A stretch of 64,000 bases of DNA. Source: Takakia lepidozioides (Eukaryota > Streptophyta > Takakiopsida > Takakiales > Takakiaceae). The stretch is taken from contig CM060733.1 of NCBI GenBank assembly GCA_030704615.1, positions 21,266,001-21,330,000 on the forward strand, written 5' to 3'. The translations under genes and the position numbers were made by a program. The stretch's first letter is position 1, and each line of letters begins with the position of its first letter. Below are positions 1 to 9,726 of this stretch, piece by piece. Under the pieces are notes generated by a model, which searched no databases, was not told the DNA's origin, and saw only the letters and a list, made by a program, of their open reading frames with translations.

Positions 1-2
1 AG

Positions 3-1736
3 CGACGGTGGCCGACGCACGAAAAAGAGATAAAGGCGGTGGTGCATTGCCTTGAGCTTTGGCGCCACTATGTTGGTTCCAACCCAGTGAAGGTGTTCAC
101 GGACAATGTCACGGTGAAGTATTTTGCCACGCAGCCCAAGTTGTCCCCAAAACAACTTAGGTGGCAAGATACTTTGGCGGTGTTCGACGTGGATATCCAG
201 TACAAACCGGGACGGGACAATGTGGTGGCCGATGCTTTAAGTAGAAAGCAGCAGCTCTTGTTGGTGTACAAGGGCGAGACGGCGCTCCAAAGGAATATCC
301 GGAAGGCTTGCCGGAAGGATGAGCTGGCAAAGTCCGTGATGCAGGACTTGAGAATGGGGGTTAAATCGCAGTTCCACTTGCAAAATGGGTTGCTCCGGTA
401 TAAGCAAAAGCGTCTCTACGTGCCGAAGGGAGGGATCAGAGATAGCCTCTTGAGAGAATGCCATGATAGCCCGCTTGCGGGCCACGGCGGAGCCAAACGC
501 ACTGCGGCACTCCTGAAGAAAGAGTATTTCTGGCCCAAACTGAGGGAGGAGGTAGAGGAGTATGTCAAAACATGCACCACATGCCAACATAACCGGAGCG
601 AGTACAAAAAGCAAGCGGGGCTGTTACAACCCTTGCCGATTCCAGAGGGGACTTGGGAAAGCGTCTCGATGGATTTCATGACTGCTATGCCGCTGTCAAA
701 AGGATTCGATGCAATCATGGTGGTGGTGGATAGGTTCAGTAAAATAGGCCATTTCATCCCCACTAAGGAGACGGCAACGGCGCAGGAGACATGGCGACTT
801 TACTTCGCCCACGTCTTAAAGCATCATGGAGTCCCGAAGGATATTGTCTCGGATCGCGATCCAAAGTTTACGAGTAAATTTTGGAGGACACTTTGGAAGA
901 AGATGGGGACGAGGCTGAAGATGAGCACCGCCTTCCGACCTACGACGGACGGCCAAATGGAAAGAGTGAATTCCGTAGTGAAGCAATTTTTGCGGAATTA
1001 CGTGTCGGCAGACCAATCAGACTGGATGGAACACTTAGACGTGGCAGAGTTCTGTTATAATAACACAGAACACTCCGCAACGGGAGTTTTCCCTTTCGTA
1101 TTGGTCTATGGAAAAGCACCTCTGGTGCCGACAAGTTGGGCCGCCCAGGACGTTGAGGAACCGGCAGTAGCGGCGGTACTGGAAGAACGCGAGCGTTTGT
1201 TGAAGCTCGCAAAGTACAATATTGCCAAAGCTAGGAAACGGTATGAAAGGCAGGCGAATCGGAAGCGGAGGGAAGTGAAGTTTGAGGCAGGCACAGAGGT
1301 CTGGTTGAACATCAAGAATTTTCGACTACCTCCGGAAGTGAATCAGAAGTTCGTACCTCCGTATGCGGGACCATTTCGCATTCGGAAGGTTATGAATGAG
1401 GATGTGTATGAATTGGAGCTGCCGGCAAACAGCAAGGTGCACCCAGTATTCCATGTCTCCCTTTTGAAACCTTACTTCAAAGATGAAGCGCGTCCGAATC
1501 GGCATCAAGTGTTGCGTCCGCCACCTATGCTATTGGATCATGAAAATGAACCTGAGTACGAGGTGGAGGCAATACTTAAGTCGAGGAGGTTCAGGAACCG
1601 AGAAACGAAGTATCTCGTCAAATGGAAGGGCTATCATCATGTGGAGGCATCTTGGGTGCGTGCCTCAGAAATGGGAAACACATCCGAGGCGGTTGCAGCT
1701 TTCGAAGGGCGACCTCAAAAGCGGAAGAAGCGTTGA
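3..1736 (+). CDS. Ty3/gypsy pol, 3' part (RNase H, integrase, chromodomain)
   Basis: This is the C-terminal 577 residues of a retrotransposon polyprotein, open at the left window edge; the GTG at 39 is internal, because the frame reads back to base 3 through a typical RNase H 'PTHEKE' stretch. In order it has the RNase H end (GRDNVVADALSRK, about 210-250), an H2C2 integrase zinc finger (about 460-585: H, H, CTTC), and an integrase core with D at 672, D at 852 and E at 960, spaced as in DDE integrases. A C-terminal chromodomain (about 1555-1690, with VKWKGY) follows. Chromodomains on Ty3/gypsy integrases (chromoviruses) bind modified histones and direct insertion. The frame has no stop until the TGA at 1734-1736. 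It ends about 900 bp before a 3' LTR. It is probably the 3' half of the element whose gag lies at 15.3-16.3 kb on the other strand. Confidence 0.95.
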   Translation, partial: RRWPTHEKEIKAVVHCLELWRHYVGSNPVKVFTDNVTVKYFATQPKLSPKQLRWQDTLAVFDVDIQYKPGRDNVVADALSRKQQLLLVYKGETALQRNIRKACRKDELAKSVMQDLRMGVKSQFHLQNGLLRYKQKRLYVPKGGIRDSLLRECHDSPLAGHGGAKRTAALLKKEYFWPKLREEVEEYVKTCTTCQHNRSEYKKQAGLLQPLPIPEGTWESVSMDFMTAMPLSKGFDAIMVVVDRFSKIGHFIPTKETATAQETWRLYFAHVLKHHGVPKDIVSDRDPKFTSKFWRTLWKKMGTRLKMSTAFRPTTDGQMERVNSVVKQFLRNYVSADQSDWMEHLDVAEFCYNNTEHSATGVFPFVLVYGKAPLVPTSWAAQDVEEPAVAAVLEERERLLKLAKYNIAKARKRYERQANRKRREVKFEAGTEVWLNIKNFRLPPEVNQKFVPPYAGPFRIRKVMNEDVYELELPANSKVHPVFHVSLLKPYFKDEARPNRHQVLRPPPMLLDHENEPEYEVEAILKSRRFRNRETKYLVKWKGYHHVEASWVRASEMGNTSEAVAAFEGRPQKRKKR

Positions 1737-2644
1737 TAGGGACATCAACCTTGGAGCGTGGGGGAGGAAATGCATGCTTAGCCCGGTTTAGCTAGCTCAG
1801 GAATCCGGTTGCAAAAACTTGTATTATACAAAAAAATTGTTATAAAGGAAATGGGTTCCAAATATTGTGCGTCCTATTGTGTTTGGAATGGTGATGCATG
1901 GTGTGGTTGGCTAGTGTGTAGAATGCATGCTAGCTTACAAAAGTGGGAGAGGTAAATTGGGTTAATCGTATATTTGCGCAGTGCCGAAATCGGGTGACTC
2001 CCATCCAAGGGGCAAGGAAACTTGCGCCTTTCTTCGGGAGTTCACGTGCTAGTGCGCACCTGGCGCGTGCGCGTACTATAACTGCGCTACCGAGGGGGTT
2101 ACCTTGTAGTGCGGGCTAACGCGGAAGCTACGTGCTTCCGTTCACGTACTATAATCGTGTAGCCTCGGGACGAAGTCGTAGTGCGGCTTCGGCGTGTTCC
2201 CGTACCTCAGACCAGCATTCCAAGGCGGACCCAATTGTAGTAATTGGGGCGCACGGTTGGTTCAAGGTTATCTTCCTAGTCAAAGAGGGTTCCAGGTGAA
2301 CCCTTGGTCAAGGTGATGCCAAAAGCGGCATCATGAGCGATCGCAAGCAATGTTGTTGCAGTAAGACGATTCGATCCTCGGGGAGGATCGTTCCTTGGTC
2401 TTGAAGTAGGCCAAGAAGAGTGCACTGGGAGGAGCTGGAGAGGCTCCACCCTTGGCCGGGACTTGGAGGAAGTCGGCCGAACTAGCTAGTGGAGAGTAGA
2501 GTCAAGTGTGGGGTTTGGTTCTTTGCCATGGGACGCCATGGTACAGAAACAAACTCCTTGATGTGAGACACCACAACTTGGATGTTCGTTTCTACAAAAT
2601 GGACAAGTCGATGAGGACATCGACTCCCTGTTGGTAGGGGTGTG
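1737..2644 (+). mobile_element. Non-coding tail of the Ty3/gypsy element between pol and 3' LTR
   Basis: There is no supportable reading frame here. The stretch lies between the pol stop and the first base of the 3' LTR and is unusually long for this position. Positions 2040-2230 contain several imperfect, G+C-rich inverted repeats built around 'gtactataa' and 'tagtgcgg' blocks. The bases just before the LTR (about 2632-2644, ggtaggggtg) are purine-rich enough to be the polypurine tract that primes plus-strand synthesis, but this is not a clean tract. Confidence 0.6.
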
Positions 2645-3378
2645 TGTCGCGGCCATTTGCCTTGAGGGCAGGGGGTCGGGACACATGAGGGGCTGCCCCT
2701 GTGGTGGGGGCAGCGGCAGCGATAGGTATGGGGGGGGGGGGGCTGAAGCACCCTTGAGTGCTCAAGGCACTCAAGGAGGCGGAGGCGCTCACTAGGTGGG
2801 GCCCCGCACACCGGGTTGCGGTGGGGGTGGCTCCACAAGGGGTGGTGGTAGCTTAGCGGGACTTAGTGGGGGTGGCATAGGATTCACCATGGGGGCGGAG
2901 ACCTCGTGGTGGGAGTCGTGGGGAGTCTTGGGACTCATCACGGTCCATAGGGGCCGTGGTGAGCGGGCCAAGACTCACCGCGACTCATCACCGGGAGTCG
3001 AGGGTTTTCGTGGTGGTTCGCCATAAAATAGCATGGCTGGTTGTGGAACCCCCGCGGACAGCTATAGAAGTATATATAGGGAGTAGTAACCCCGAGAACG
3101 GTGCAAGCCCGTTGGTGACCAAAAACTAATGAGTAAGCGAGCGAGCCGGAAAGCGACCAAAGAGTGGGGAGCTGTTCCGGACTGCCATCTACCAAAGGGA
3201 ATTCTCCTAGTCCCAATTAGATGGAGGGTTTATAGGGAAGCGAAGGGGGGACCGTTATGTCCCGGTGAGCAGCTGAAGCTCCAAGTTGGCCCGGGCGGCC
3301 AGGTTGGGAGTCAGGCGCGCGCATCAAAGCAAGTAACTATGACTTGAAGGGGAGCTTACCGAAGTGAGGTGCGCGACA
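2645..3378 (+). repeat. 3' LTR of the Ty3/gypsy element
   Basis: A 734-bp LTR bounded by the inverted termini TGTCGCG and CGCGACA. It matches the 308-bp LTR at 16370-16677 (minus strand) with about three substitutions plus G-run length differences over the shared ends. The shared parts are 2645 to about 2897 and about 3313 to 3378; the other copy lacks the roughly 420 bp between. A G run of 13 lies near 2730-2742. The LTR contains a TATA-like box at 3071-3079. The flank immediately after the LTR is CAAAC, which is also the outer flank of the other LTR. Confidence 0.9.
3071..3079 (+). promoter_or_regulatory. TATA-like box in the 3' LTR
   Basis: TATATATAG sits about 300 bp before the LTR end, where an LTR promoter would be. 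This segment falls inside the part deleted from the partner LTR at 16.4-16.7 kb, so that LTR has lost its visible core promoter. Confidence 0.5.
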
Positions 3379-3383
3379 CAAAC
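3379..3383 (+). repeat. Candidate 5-bp target-site duplication, copy 1 (CAAAC)
   Basis: CAAAC directly follows the 3' LTR. The same five bases, read on the minus strand, directly precede the 5' LTR at 16678-16682. Five bases is the usual duplication length for Ty3/gypsy integration. The LINE sequence continues in frame across the join implied by removing one copy. Confidence 0.7.
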
Positions 3384-5130
3384 CAACTTAAATATGTCCA
3401 CACCCCCCCTCTCCCCAAATACCTCAACTTGAAGGAACCAACACTAACCCTTATCTTATAGGTACAGCACCCCCTCCACACAGACATCCGCGACCCCCTT
3501 CATGCAACAGCTAGAACAATTACTCACCATCAAACCTAAATTAAAAGCTACCATCCATCACCCACCTCACCTCCCCTACACCACAACACCCGTCACCCTC
3601 TCTCGGACCAAACCAAACAAAGCCTGGAGCATAGCGGTTCCGCGCCCCCCCCCCCAGATTACACCCACAATACCCCCTCCCCCAATTCCCCTAATTTATC
3701 AACAAAACACCACCCCCAAATATCCCCTCATCAACTCGCACTACACTGACGGTTCCCTCACCCAACCAGATGCGGGCTATGGTATTTATCATGCAGGAAC
3801 AAGGGAAGGGGTCGCCCTCCGGCTACCAGGTCCAGCTACCATTCTAAGGGCCGAACTGATGGCCATATATGATGCCCTCCTCTTGCTAGACTCATTCCCG
3901 CCCCCATACTTCATCTTCACAGACAGCCTCACCTCCCTATTTCTGATCCGCAACCATATATCCCGTCCTTCTTCCCATCATCATCACCCTGATCGCAATC
4001 TCATTATAGCCATTGTTAACACTGCTATAACTATAAGACACCCAATCCAATTCCTCAAAGTCCGCTCCCACACTGGCATCCAAGGTAATGAGGAAGCGGA
4101 TCTACTCGCCCAACTTAGCGCCACTAAACCCAAAGTCTACCCCACGGATGACCCTATCCACATTGCCCACACTCACCCATTCTGGTTTATTCACCCCGTC
4201 CCAGACCCCCCTGCACCCCGACCAATACGTAATCTCTTAGTCACTCTCACCCGTGAAGCCAATAAACAAGCTGCTGACTCAATTAGCCATACAAATGTCC
4301 ATATTAAAAAATGGACCAAATCCAAAGTGTTGCACCACAAACTCTCAAACCACTTCTGGCAAACCAAAGCTACCACTGATGCGCAAATCCGTCAAATACT
4401 CAAGTTCAGATACGCACGGTACATGGGTCATCAACGTAAATATATTTTCTGGCCACGACTCTACCCATCACCATATGTGTTCAACAACACATCACGAACG
4501 GGATACCTGGCCTCACTTCCTTAGCCGATGCACACACCCGGTTATTCACGGCCTACATATTACCCGACACAACCACGCAGTATGGCACCTGCATAAACTC
4601 TTCTCAAAACGTGCTGAGACACGTTGATTCACGCTCATTAATGCTGGTACTTACTAGGGAAGACCACCAGACCACACTGTACCGCCATGGTTGCTACCAT
4701 GCACATGTACCCGATCACCTTGCTCCTGCCCAGTTAGACTTTGCCCAGACATACTTATTATCCAAGGTCTACCCACTACTGCCCCAGCACCTGCCTCCCC
4801 GTCCCCACAATTTACCGTCCACTTCATCGAATTTACATTTTGCCACGATTGGTACCCTAGTGACTCCATCCTTGAGAAACGACAAAAATATGCCCCCCCT
4901 CATCCTGGCAATTCGACGGCAGGGTTGGGCAATAGGCCCACTCACCGTTGTCACTGCCGGAACAAGGGGCGGCATCCACAACGCCAGCATCAATGATATA
5001 CATAATAACTTCAAAATTCCCCACTCCCCCATCCATAAATGCTTCAAGGAAATCCACCTCACAGCTATCATCACCAACAAACGCCAACTCGAGTCTGGTT
5101 CTTCTAACGTTCTGCCGTTACGGTTCTGCC
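3384..5130 (+). pseudogene. LINE ORF2, 3' part with RNase H domain
   Basis: This is the C-terminal part of a non-LTR retrotransposon polyprotein. The open frame 3502-4524 carries an RNase H domain: DGS at about 3748, AEL at about 3849, TDS at about 3919 and EEAD near 4092, which are the four acidic positions of RNase HI. After that the frame shifts (near 4480), and a degenerate Cys/His segment with 'DTWPHFLSRC' follows at about 4500-4560, as in the C-terminal zinc knuckle of many LINEs. Further degenerate coding continues to about 5110. A stop or frameshift also lies near 3460. The coding strand is C- and A-rich and very poor in G, exactly like the minus-strand LINE at 16.7-23 kb. I read it as the displaced 3' end of that element. 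Confidence 0.8.
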
Positions 5131-5513
5131 GTTCTTGATGCATTGGTTCCTGCAGTTTTAGCATCGGGTCCATCTGTTTCTTTGACATCAGCTTCGCCTG
5201 CAGTTTCTCAACCATCGCTCTATGGATTATCTCCTAGCTTTGGTCCAAATTTCCATGGGACAATGACTAATCATGTCTTCCATTTTCATGTATGTGATCC
5301 TGCTCAATTCAAGGACATTTTTTCGAAGAAGCCAAGTTAGAATTAGATACTCATTGTAGTCTAGTTGTGTTGTATAAGCAAATTGATACATTGCATCTCA
5401 TTTTGGAATAATAACCAGGGAGATATAGTTGATCAATACATAATACATTTGATGAGATTCGCACTGGAATTTTGTCATGTCATTTACCGAGATGAGACTG
5501 AGACCGCATTTTT
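5131..5513. other. Unassigned stretch between LINE end and CACTA accessory gene
   Basis: A plus-strand frame runs to a stop at 5338-5340 and encodes a Ser/Pro-rich segment followed by 'NHVFHFHVCDP'. I recognise no family. The remaining A+T-rich DNA to 5513 shows nothing I can name. No CACTA-type left terminus is visible here. Confidence 0.4.
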
Positions 5514-6731
5514 TCAGAGTTGATTTTTGTATAACAGACTTACATTACATTGTTGTATCTTCTGACGATTACACTGAGCAGAATTGTAGGGCTGTTGTCC
5601 AAAGAGAGACTCAGACTTCAGAAACTGTGGAATGCTAGGAGTCTTGCTTGCCCTCTCCAAGAACGGCCACAACACATCGAGTATATAGCCATCTTTTGGC
5701 CCTGATGATTGCATTTTCCATGGCTCCGGATATATCCTACTAAATGGAGGATTGTTTGATGTCTTTCTTGGTGTGTCATCAACAAGAAGAGTGTCTTCAG
5801 GACCCCATTCTGGCCACTCTGCCCGCACTCTTGATAGGTTCTTCAAATATATGGGCTTTGCATCAGCCCCCCGAGCCAATGAGTCAATAAGCTCTTCACA
5901 GTAAAGGGCATCCCACTGGAAAATAAGATTAGTGTGCCCTTTGAAAATAAAGTCCACCATCGGAATGAAGTTGCGAGCTTTGCAGCAAGACCACACTGCC
6001 ACCTCAAAGTGTGCAAAACACTTTTGCAAAAAAGAAATACAGCTGGGTCTCAAAACTACCATTTTCATCCCACACAACTTCCCCACAAATCCTTTGGGAA
6101 CAGTTGTTGGACCACTAGCAACATGAATGGATTCACAGAGCAATCCATTTACATCCAAAACTAGCAAGTGCTTGCGAGGTGGGGGAGACTGTAAACGCTC
6201 ACCTGGCTTCAACATATCAGCCCCAGTGGGATGCACAACCAATTGAAATGTTGTAGCATCTGTCCCATCCTCCCCATGTGAATTCCCCAAGGAATCATGC
6301 ATACCTGAATCCGGTGTACCAGGCTTCTCAGACATATCACGGGCATCATGATCAGTAGCTTCCTTTGTACTAGAGGCAGGCTGACTTGAAATTGTTGTCT
6401 CAGTGCCTGCCTTCCCTATGGCAAACTGCTTGGACAGATGCAAACCATCATCGGTGATAGGGTTAGGGGAGAGTTGAGATTGATTGCCAGTTACGGTCTC
6501 AAACCGCTCCGCCAATCTTTTTGATACAGTGACACCAGAACCATTCATGCCAGATGTCACTGGACCTGCCAGGGGGACATTAACCCCCAATTTGAGCATC
6601 ATTGCCTTTTGAGAGTCCATCATGTTCTGCATCCATGATTTCATCTCCAACATATCAGACCCTTGAGCCTCGACTTGTTTTTCCATTACATCCACATTTC
6701 CGACTATGGCAGAATACGCTACACTCGCTTC
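5514..6731 (-). CDS. FCP1/NIF-like phosphatase-domain exon of the CACTA accessory gene
   Basis: This is a 406-codon terminal exon without internal stops. It opens after a good acceptor (AG at 6732-6733) and joins in phase 0 to the 28-codon exon at 7325-7408. The first half is a methionine- and glutamine-rich, probably coiled segment and a Ser/Thr-rich linker. From about 6165 to 5640 comes an FCP1/NIF (HAD-superfamily) domain: motif I reads LDVNGLLC, and the later acidic motif reads LLVDDTPRKT, followed by NPP...YPEPW as in CTD-phosphatase relatives. In FCP1/SCP enzymes motif I is DxDxT. Here the second Asp is Asn and the Thr is Leu, a variant I associate with a plant subgroup, so catalytic activity is uncertain. 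Fusion to a transposon protein is inferred from exon phase and context; a captured or neighbouring host exon is the alternative. Confidence 0.7.
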   Translation of the reverse strand, partial: EASVAYSAIVGNVDVMEKQVEAQGSDMLEMKSWMQNMMDSQKAMMLKLGVNVPLAGPVTSGMNGSGVTVSKRLAERFETVTGNQSQLSPNPITDDGLHLSKQFAIGKAGTETTISSQPASSTKEATDHDARDMSEKPGTPDSGMHDSLGNSHGEDGTDATTFQLVVHPTGADMLKPGERLQSPPPRKHLLVLDVNGLLCESIHVASGPTTVPKGFVGKLCGMKMVVLRPSCISFLQKCFAHFEVAVWSCCKARNFIPMVDFIFKGHTNLIFQWDALYCEELIDSLARGADAKPIYLKNLSRVRAEWPEWGPEDTLLVDDTPRKTSNNPPFSRIYPEPWKMQSSGPKDGYILDVLWPFLERASKTPSIPQFLKSESLFGQQPYNSAQCNRQKIQQCNVSLLYKNQL

Positions 6732-7324
6732 CTGCCATATACACAGAAATGCATAAGACAACATGTTCCAGCAAGTTTTTTTCCACCTGCCAATATTTGA
6801 GCACAACATCAAGCACCTTACCTATCAATCCATATTGGGTGATCACACCAACCAGACACATATTCATCAAACGCTGGCAACCATGACTACAACATGTTCA
6901 CCTATACAAAAGTACTGGTCCCACTTTTGTTCTAGCAAAGCAGTAAATTCAGGCACAGGTCCTTCTACCACACATGTAGTCCTAGGGATACAATGATGAC
7001 ACGCAGCAACTTCTGAAGTAAAATGTGTTAACCCTCTACTAAACCCTTTGATGGACTTAGACCTGGCCAGACAGGGCCGTCCTAGGGATACAATGTTGGC
7101 TTATAGTGAAAATCAACAAACCCAAACCCAACAGATCTCAGTCCAAACCAGGAAGTGGTTAGAGGTACCAAACTCAGTTTTGTCAATCAACACACTGGCA
7201 CTCTTATGAGTACATATATTCTTTCAACACTTAAATCATTCACTGAGAACTTGAGCAACCAGACGTGCTATAATACACAAGGCACACATGTACTGAAAGC
7301 ACATGGTTGTTGAGTCTCACTTAC

Positions 7325-7408
7325 CTGCCTATCGCTCCCATCTGACATCCTTGAGACAGAGTATTCTTGTATGTCAGCCAACGTAGGGGGGCACCCGGTT
7401 TCTCTTTC
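7325..7408 (-). CDS. 28-codon internal exon of the CACTA accessory gene
   Basis: A small exon with AG acceptor (7409-7410) and a GTAAGT donor, exactly 28 codons and phase 0 at both ends. It reads ERETGCPPTLADIQEYS followed by a short hydrophilic tail. An 'ETGxPPT' segment like this is found just after the conserved block in plant Transposase_24 (Ptta/En/Spm) proteins. It joins cleanly to the phosphatase-domain exon at 5514-6731. The join to the upstream exon at 7.7-8.1 kb is not clean in phase. Confidence 0.6.
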
Positions 7409-7674
7409 CTACATATGAACCCAACATAACAAACAATATGAAGCCAATGTGCAATTTGTACTCAATGGCTCAACCATACAAAACCATAATAAAACCACTG
7501 AAGATAATGCAACGTCAAGATTGAACAATCATGTCAGCACATAAATAATTTTATACTAAAGCTCAGCTCCAAAATTGCTTGAAATACTAAACCATAAGCC
7601 AACCAACATTAAAGATTGGCATTCATAGAATGTATTGAGAGGAGTACAGTGAGAAAGCTCATGAGGGTTCTTAC

Positions 7675-9241
7675 TAAGCGTGCCTCCATGCTGTCCTTCC
7701 CTCCCCGGCCCGTTTTGGTGTGATTTTGAATGCAGGCATTTGTTGTCTTCAAGTGGGTCTGCACTTTGGAGTACTATTCTGTACCCAGTAGGAGGTGAGG
7801 CTCTTCCAATGCTCATCAGACACGTCCATGGGTTTCCCCCCACCTTTCTGCCATTCCTTGTGCAAGTCATGCCGTCGGGACTTCATAATTGTGCCTATTG
7901 TGTTTCGCAACGCAATATCATCCAAGTCACGTGGGACATATTCAAATAGTTTGGCCAGGATTTCTTTGAGCTCTTCAATGATCTCATCAGGCTGATAGTT
8001 GATGGCTATAGAAGGATCACAGATACGATGAATGTGACCTGAGCGCTGCATGCCAAACATTCCTCGTTTGAACTACTCGTTTTCTTGCCTTGTTCACAAC
8101 AACTACAGTTGCAGGAAGACCTTCTGCCTCTCTTTCTTCCTTCACTTTATATGTCGCGGCCTTCACAGCATAATTTGCCTTGTGGCATTTTTCTGCTTCT
8201 GTTTTTGCTTGCCCTGGGTTTCCATACATGAAACACAATGCCAAGTAAATCCAACTACAAGGACCACACCATATCATGATATAAAGGTGCCATAAAGTAT
8301 AAACAGTACGCATGATTTGTACAGGTCTGATTACCCAAAAATCAGACAGATCTTGGCTAGAAAATTGGCCAAATTGGATTGGCTTCAATGATGTGCGCCC
8401 AAGAATTTTCCAACCCTTTTTATGTATGGTTTTTGCCTGAAATCCATACCAAACATGCAATAGGGAGGGGCATACCTAAAAGCTGTGAGAAAAGATGGAA
8501 TGTGCTCAACATACGAGACCTACTGCTTACAAAGTTATAAATAGTGCTATGGAATATGGGGGCCACATGCACATGGGCAATGTGCAGCTCCTCCACTCAG
8601 AAAATGGACAGACATAAATGCACAAGCTGAATCTAGACAGAGAATGTGCTTATGACAGCACACCCCCTTCGAAACCAAACATGCCAATGAGGGACAGACC
8701 TACAAAGCACGGAAGAGACAGAACAGAAAGAAGAAGAATATTGACACGCAATTAAATCTGCCAAGTATTTAGACAATCCCTCCCCGGATCATGGCCCCTA
8801 ATGAAGTCCGCATGATACTATTCGGCACTCATGAGGTTGTGCTCACCTTCAGAATAAGTGGTGAGAGACTACAAATATGCCCATAAAATGCACTCATAGA
8901 TGGAGACGGTGTGTCTGCACCACGTTTTTTCCCTGCGTGCGCCACTGTGCCTGCATCTGCGTCCTCCGACATGGAGTCAGCTGAATCCCCAGTCCCTTCC
9001 TGTACTGCTCCCTTTTGTCGTGGGAGGTAAGGATATCGTCGTCTATGTCAAAAATTACTTTGGGCTTGGCAGTTGTTCGAGTCATGGTGATGAGTCGGGC
9101 ACTTCGTCTTGCCGGACCTTTGATAGGAGCTCCACGAGACCGTGCCTTCCGACGCGGTTTCACACCCGTAATCCTGCAAAAATACTTCCATTGCGGCCCA
9201 CAGGTTACTTGACTATCTCCCCTCTTAAACGACCAACACAA
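7675..9241 (-). pseudogene. Transposase_24 (Ptta/En/Spm)-type gene, N-terminal and central exons
   Basis: Several minus-strand exons of the second gene of a CACTA element. About 9200-8900 encodes a basic N-terminal region (RKARSRGAP, then an acidic DIDDD). About 8280-8080 encodes a Lys/Glu-rich stretch. About 8060-7750 holds the diagnostic block: RRHDLHKEWQKG, then VSDEHWKSLTSYW, then a frame change into SKSHQNGPGREGQ and HGGT, matching the W...C..W / NK..S..H..GS pattern of this family. Frame changes near 8065 and 7755 break the ORF, so it is decayed or contains base errors. These proteins are thought to act like TNPA in binding element ends. It is divergent from tnp2 at 9.7-13.7 kb. Confidence 0.65.
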
Positions 9242-9726
9242 GACAAATGCAGCTCATACCCTAATGTTCATAAAGGAGCTGGAAAACGATGAAGTGCCTT
9301 ACCGCTGTCCCAATGGCTGCCCGTCAAATGCGGTTCACTCCCGCCTACTGCTATGAATGCACTCCTATACCCTAAACTACACTCAACTTGCACTTTTCAA
9401 GTCTTTTTTACATTCACACCAACAGCGCCGCCTCTCGATCACACCTCATCTACTGTGCAAATGGGAAGAGATCACACTGTTAGCCATGCATGCAATGTCA
9501 AAGGATTGGGTCATTGAACTGTTCGAACCTTACCTTTTGAAGTCATGCTTCAACTTCGCCGTGGCATCCTTCACGATGGCAATGTTAGCCTCATGTAGCT
9601 TCTCGTACTTAGTGAGAGCAATATATCTACCTCTTGCGGTGTGTGCTAGTGAGCTGCATGATCATTCATAGAACACTGAGGACACAAAGTTGCAGAGGCT
9701 CTACAGGGCATTGCATACTACGAGCT

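Noticed and set aside
2482-2838. 118-codon minus-strand frame shared with 16488-16694
   Set aside because: It is shared only because both lie in LTR sequence; no protein family and it spans the LTR edge.
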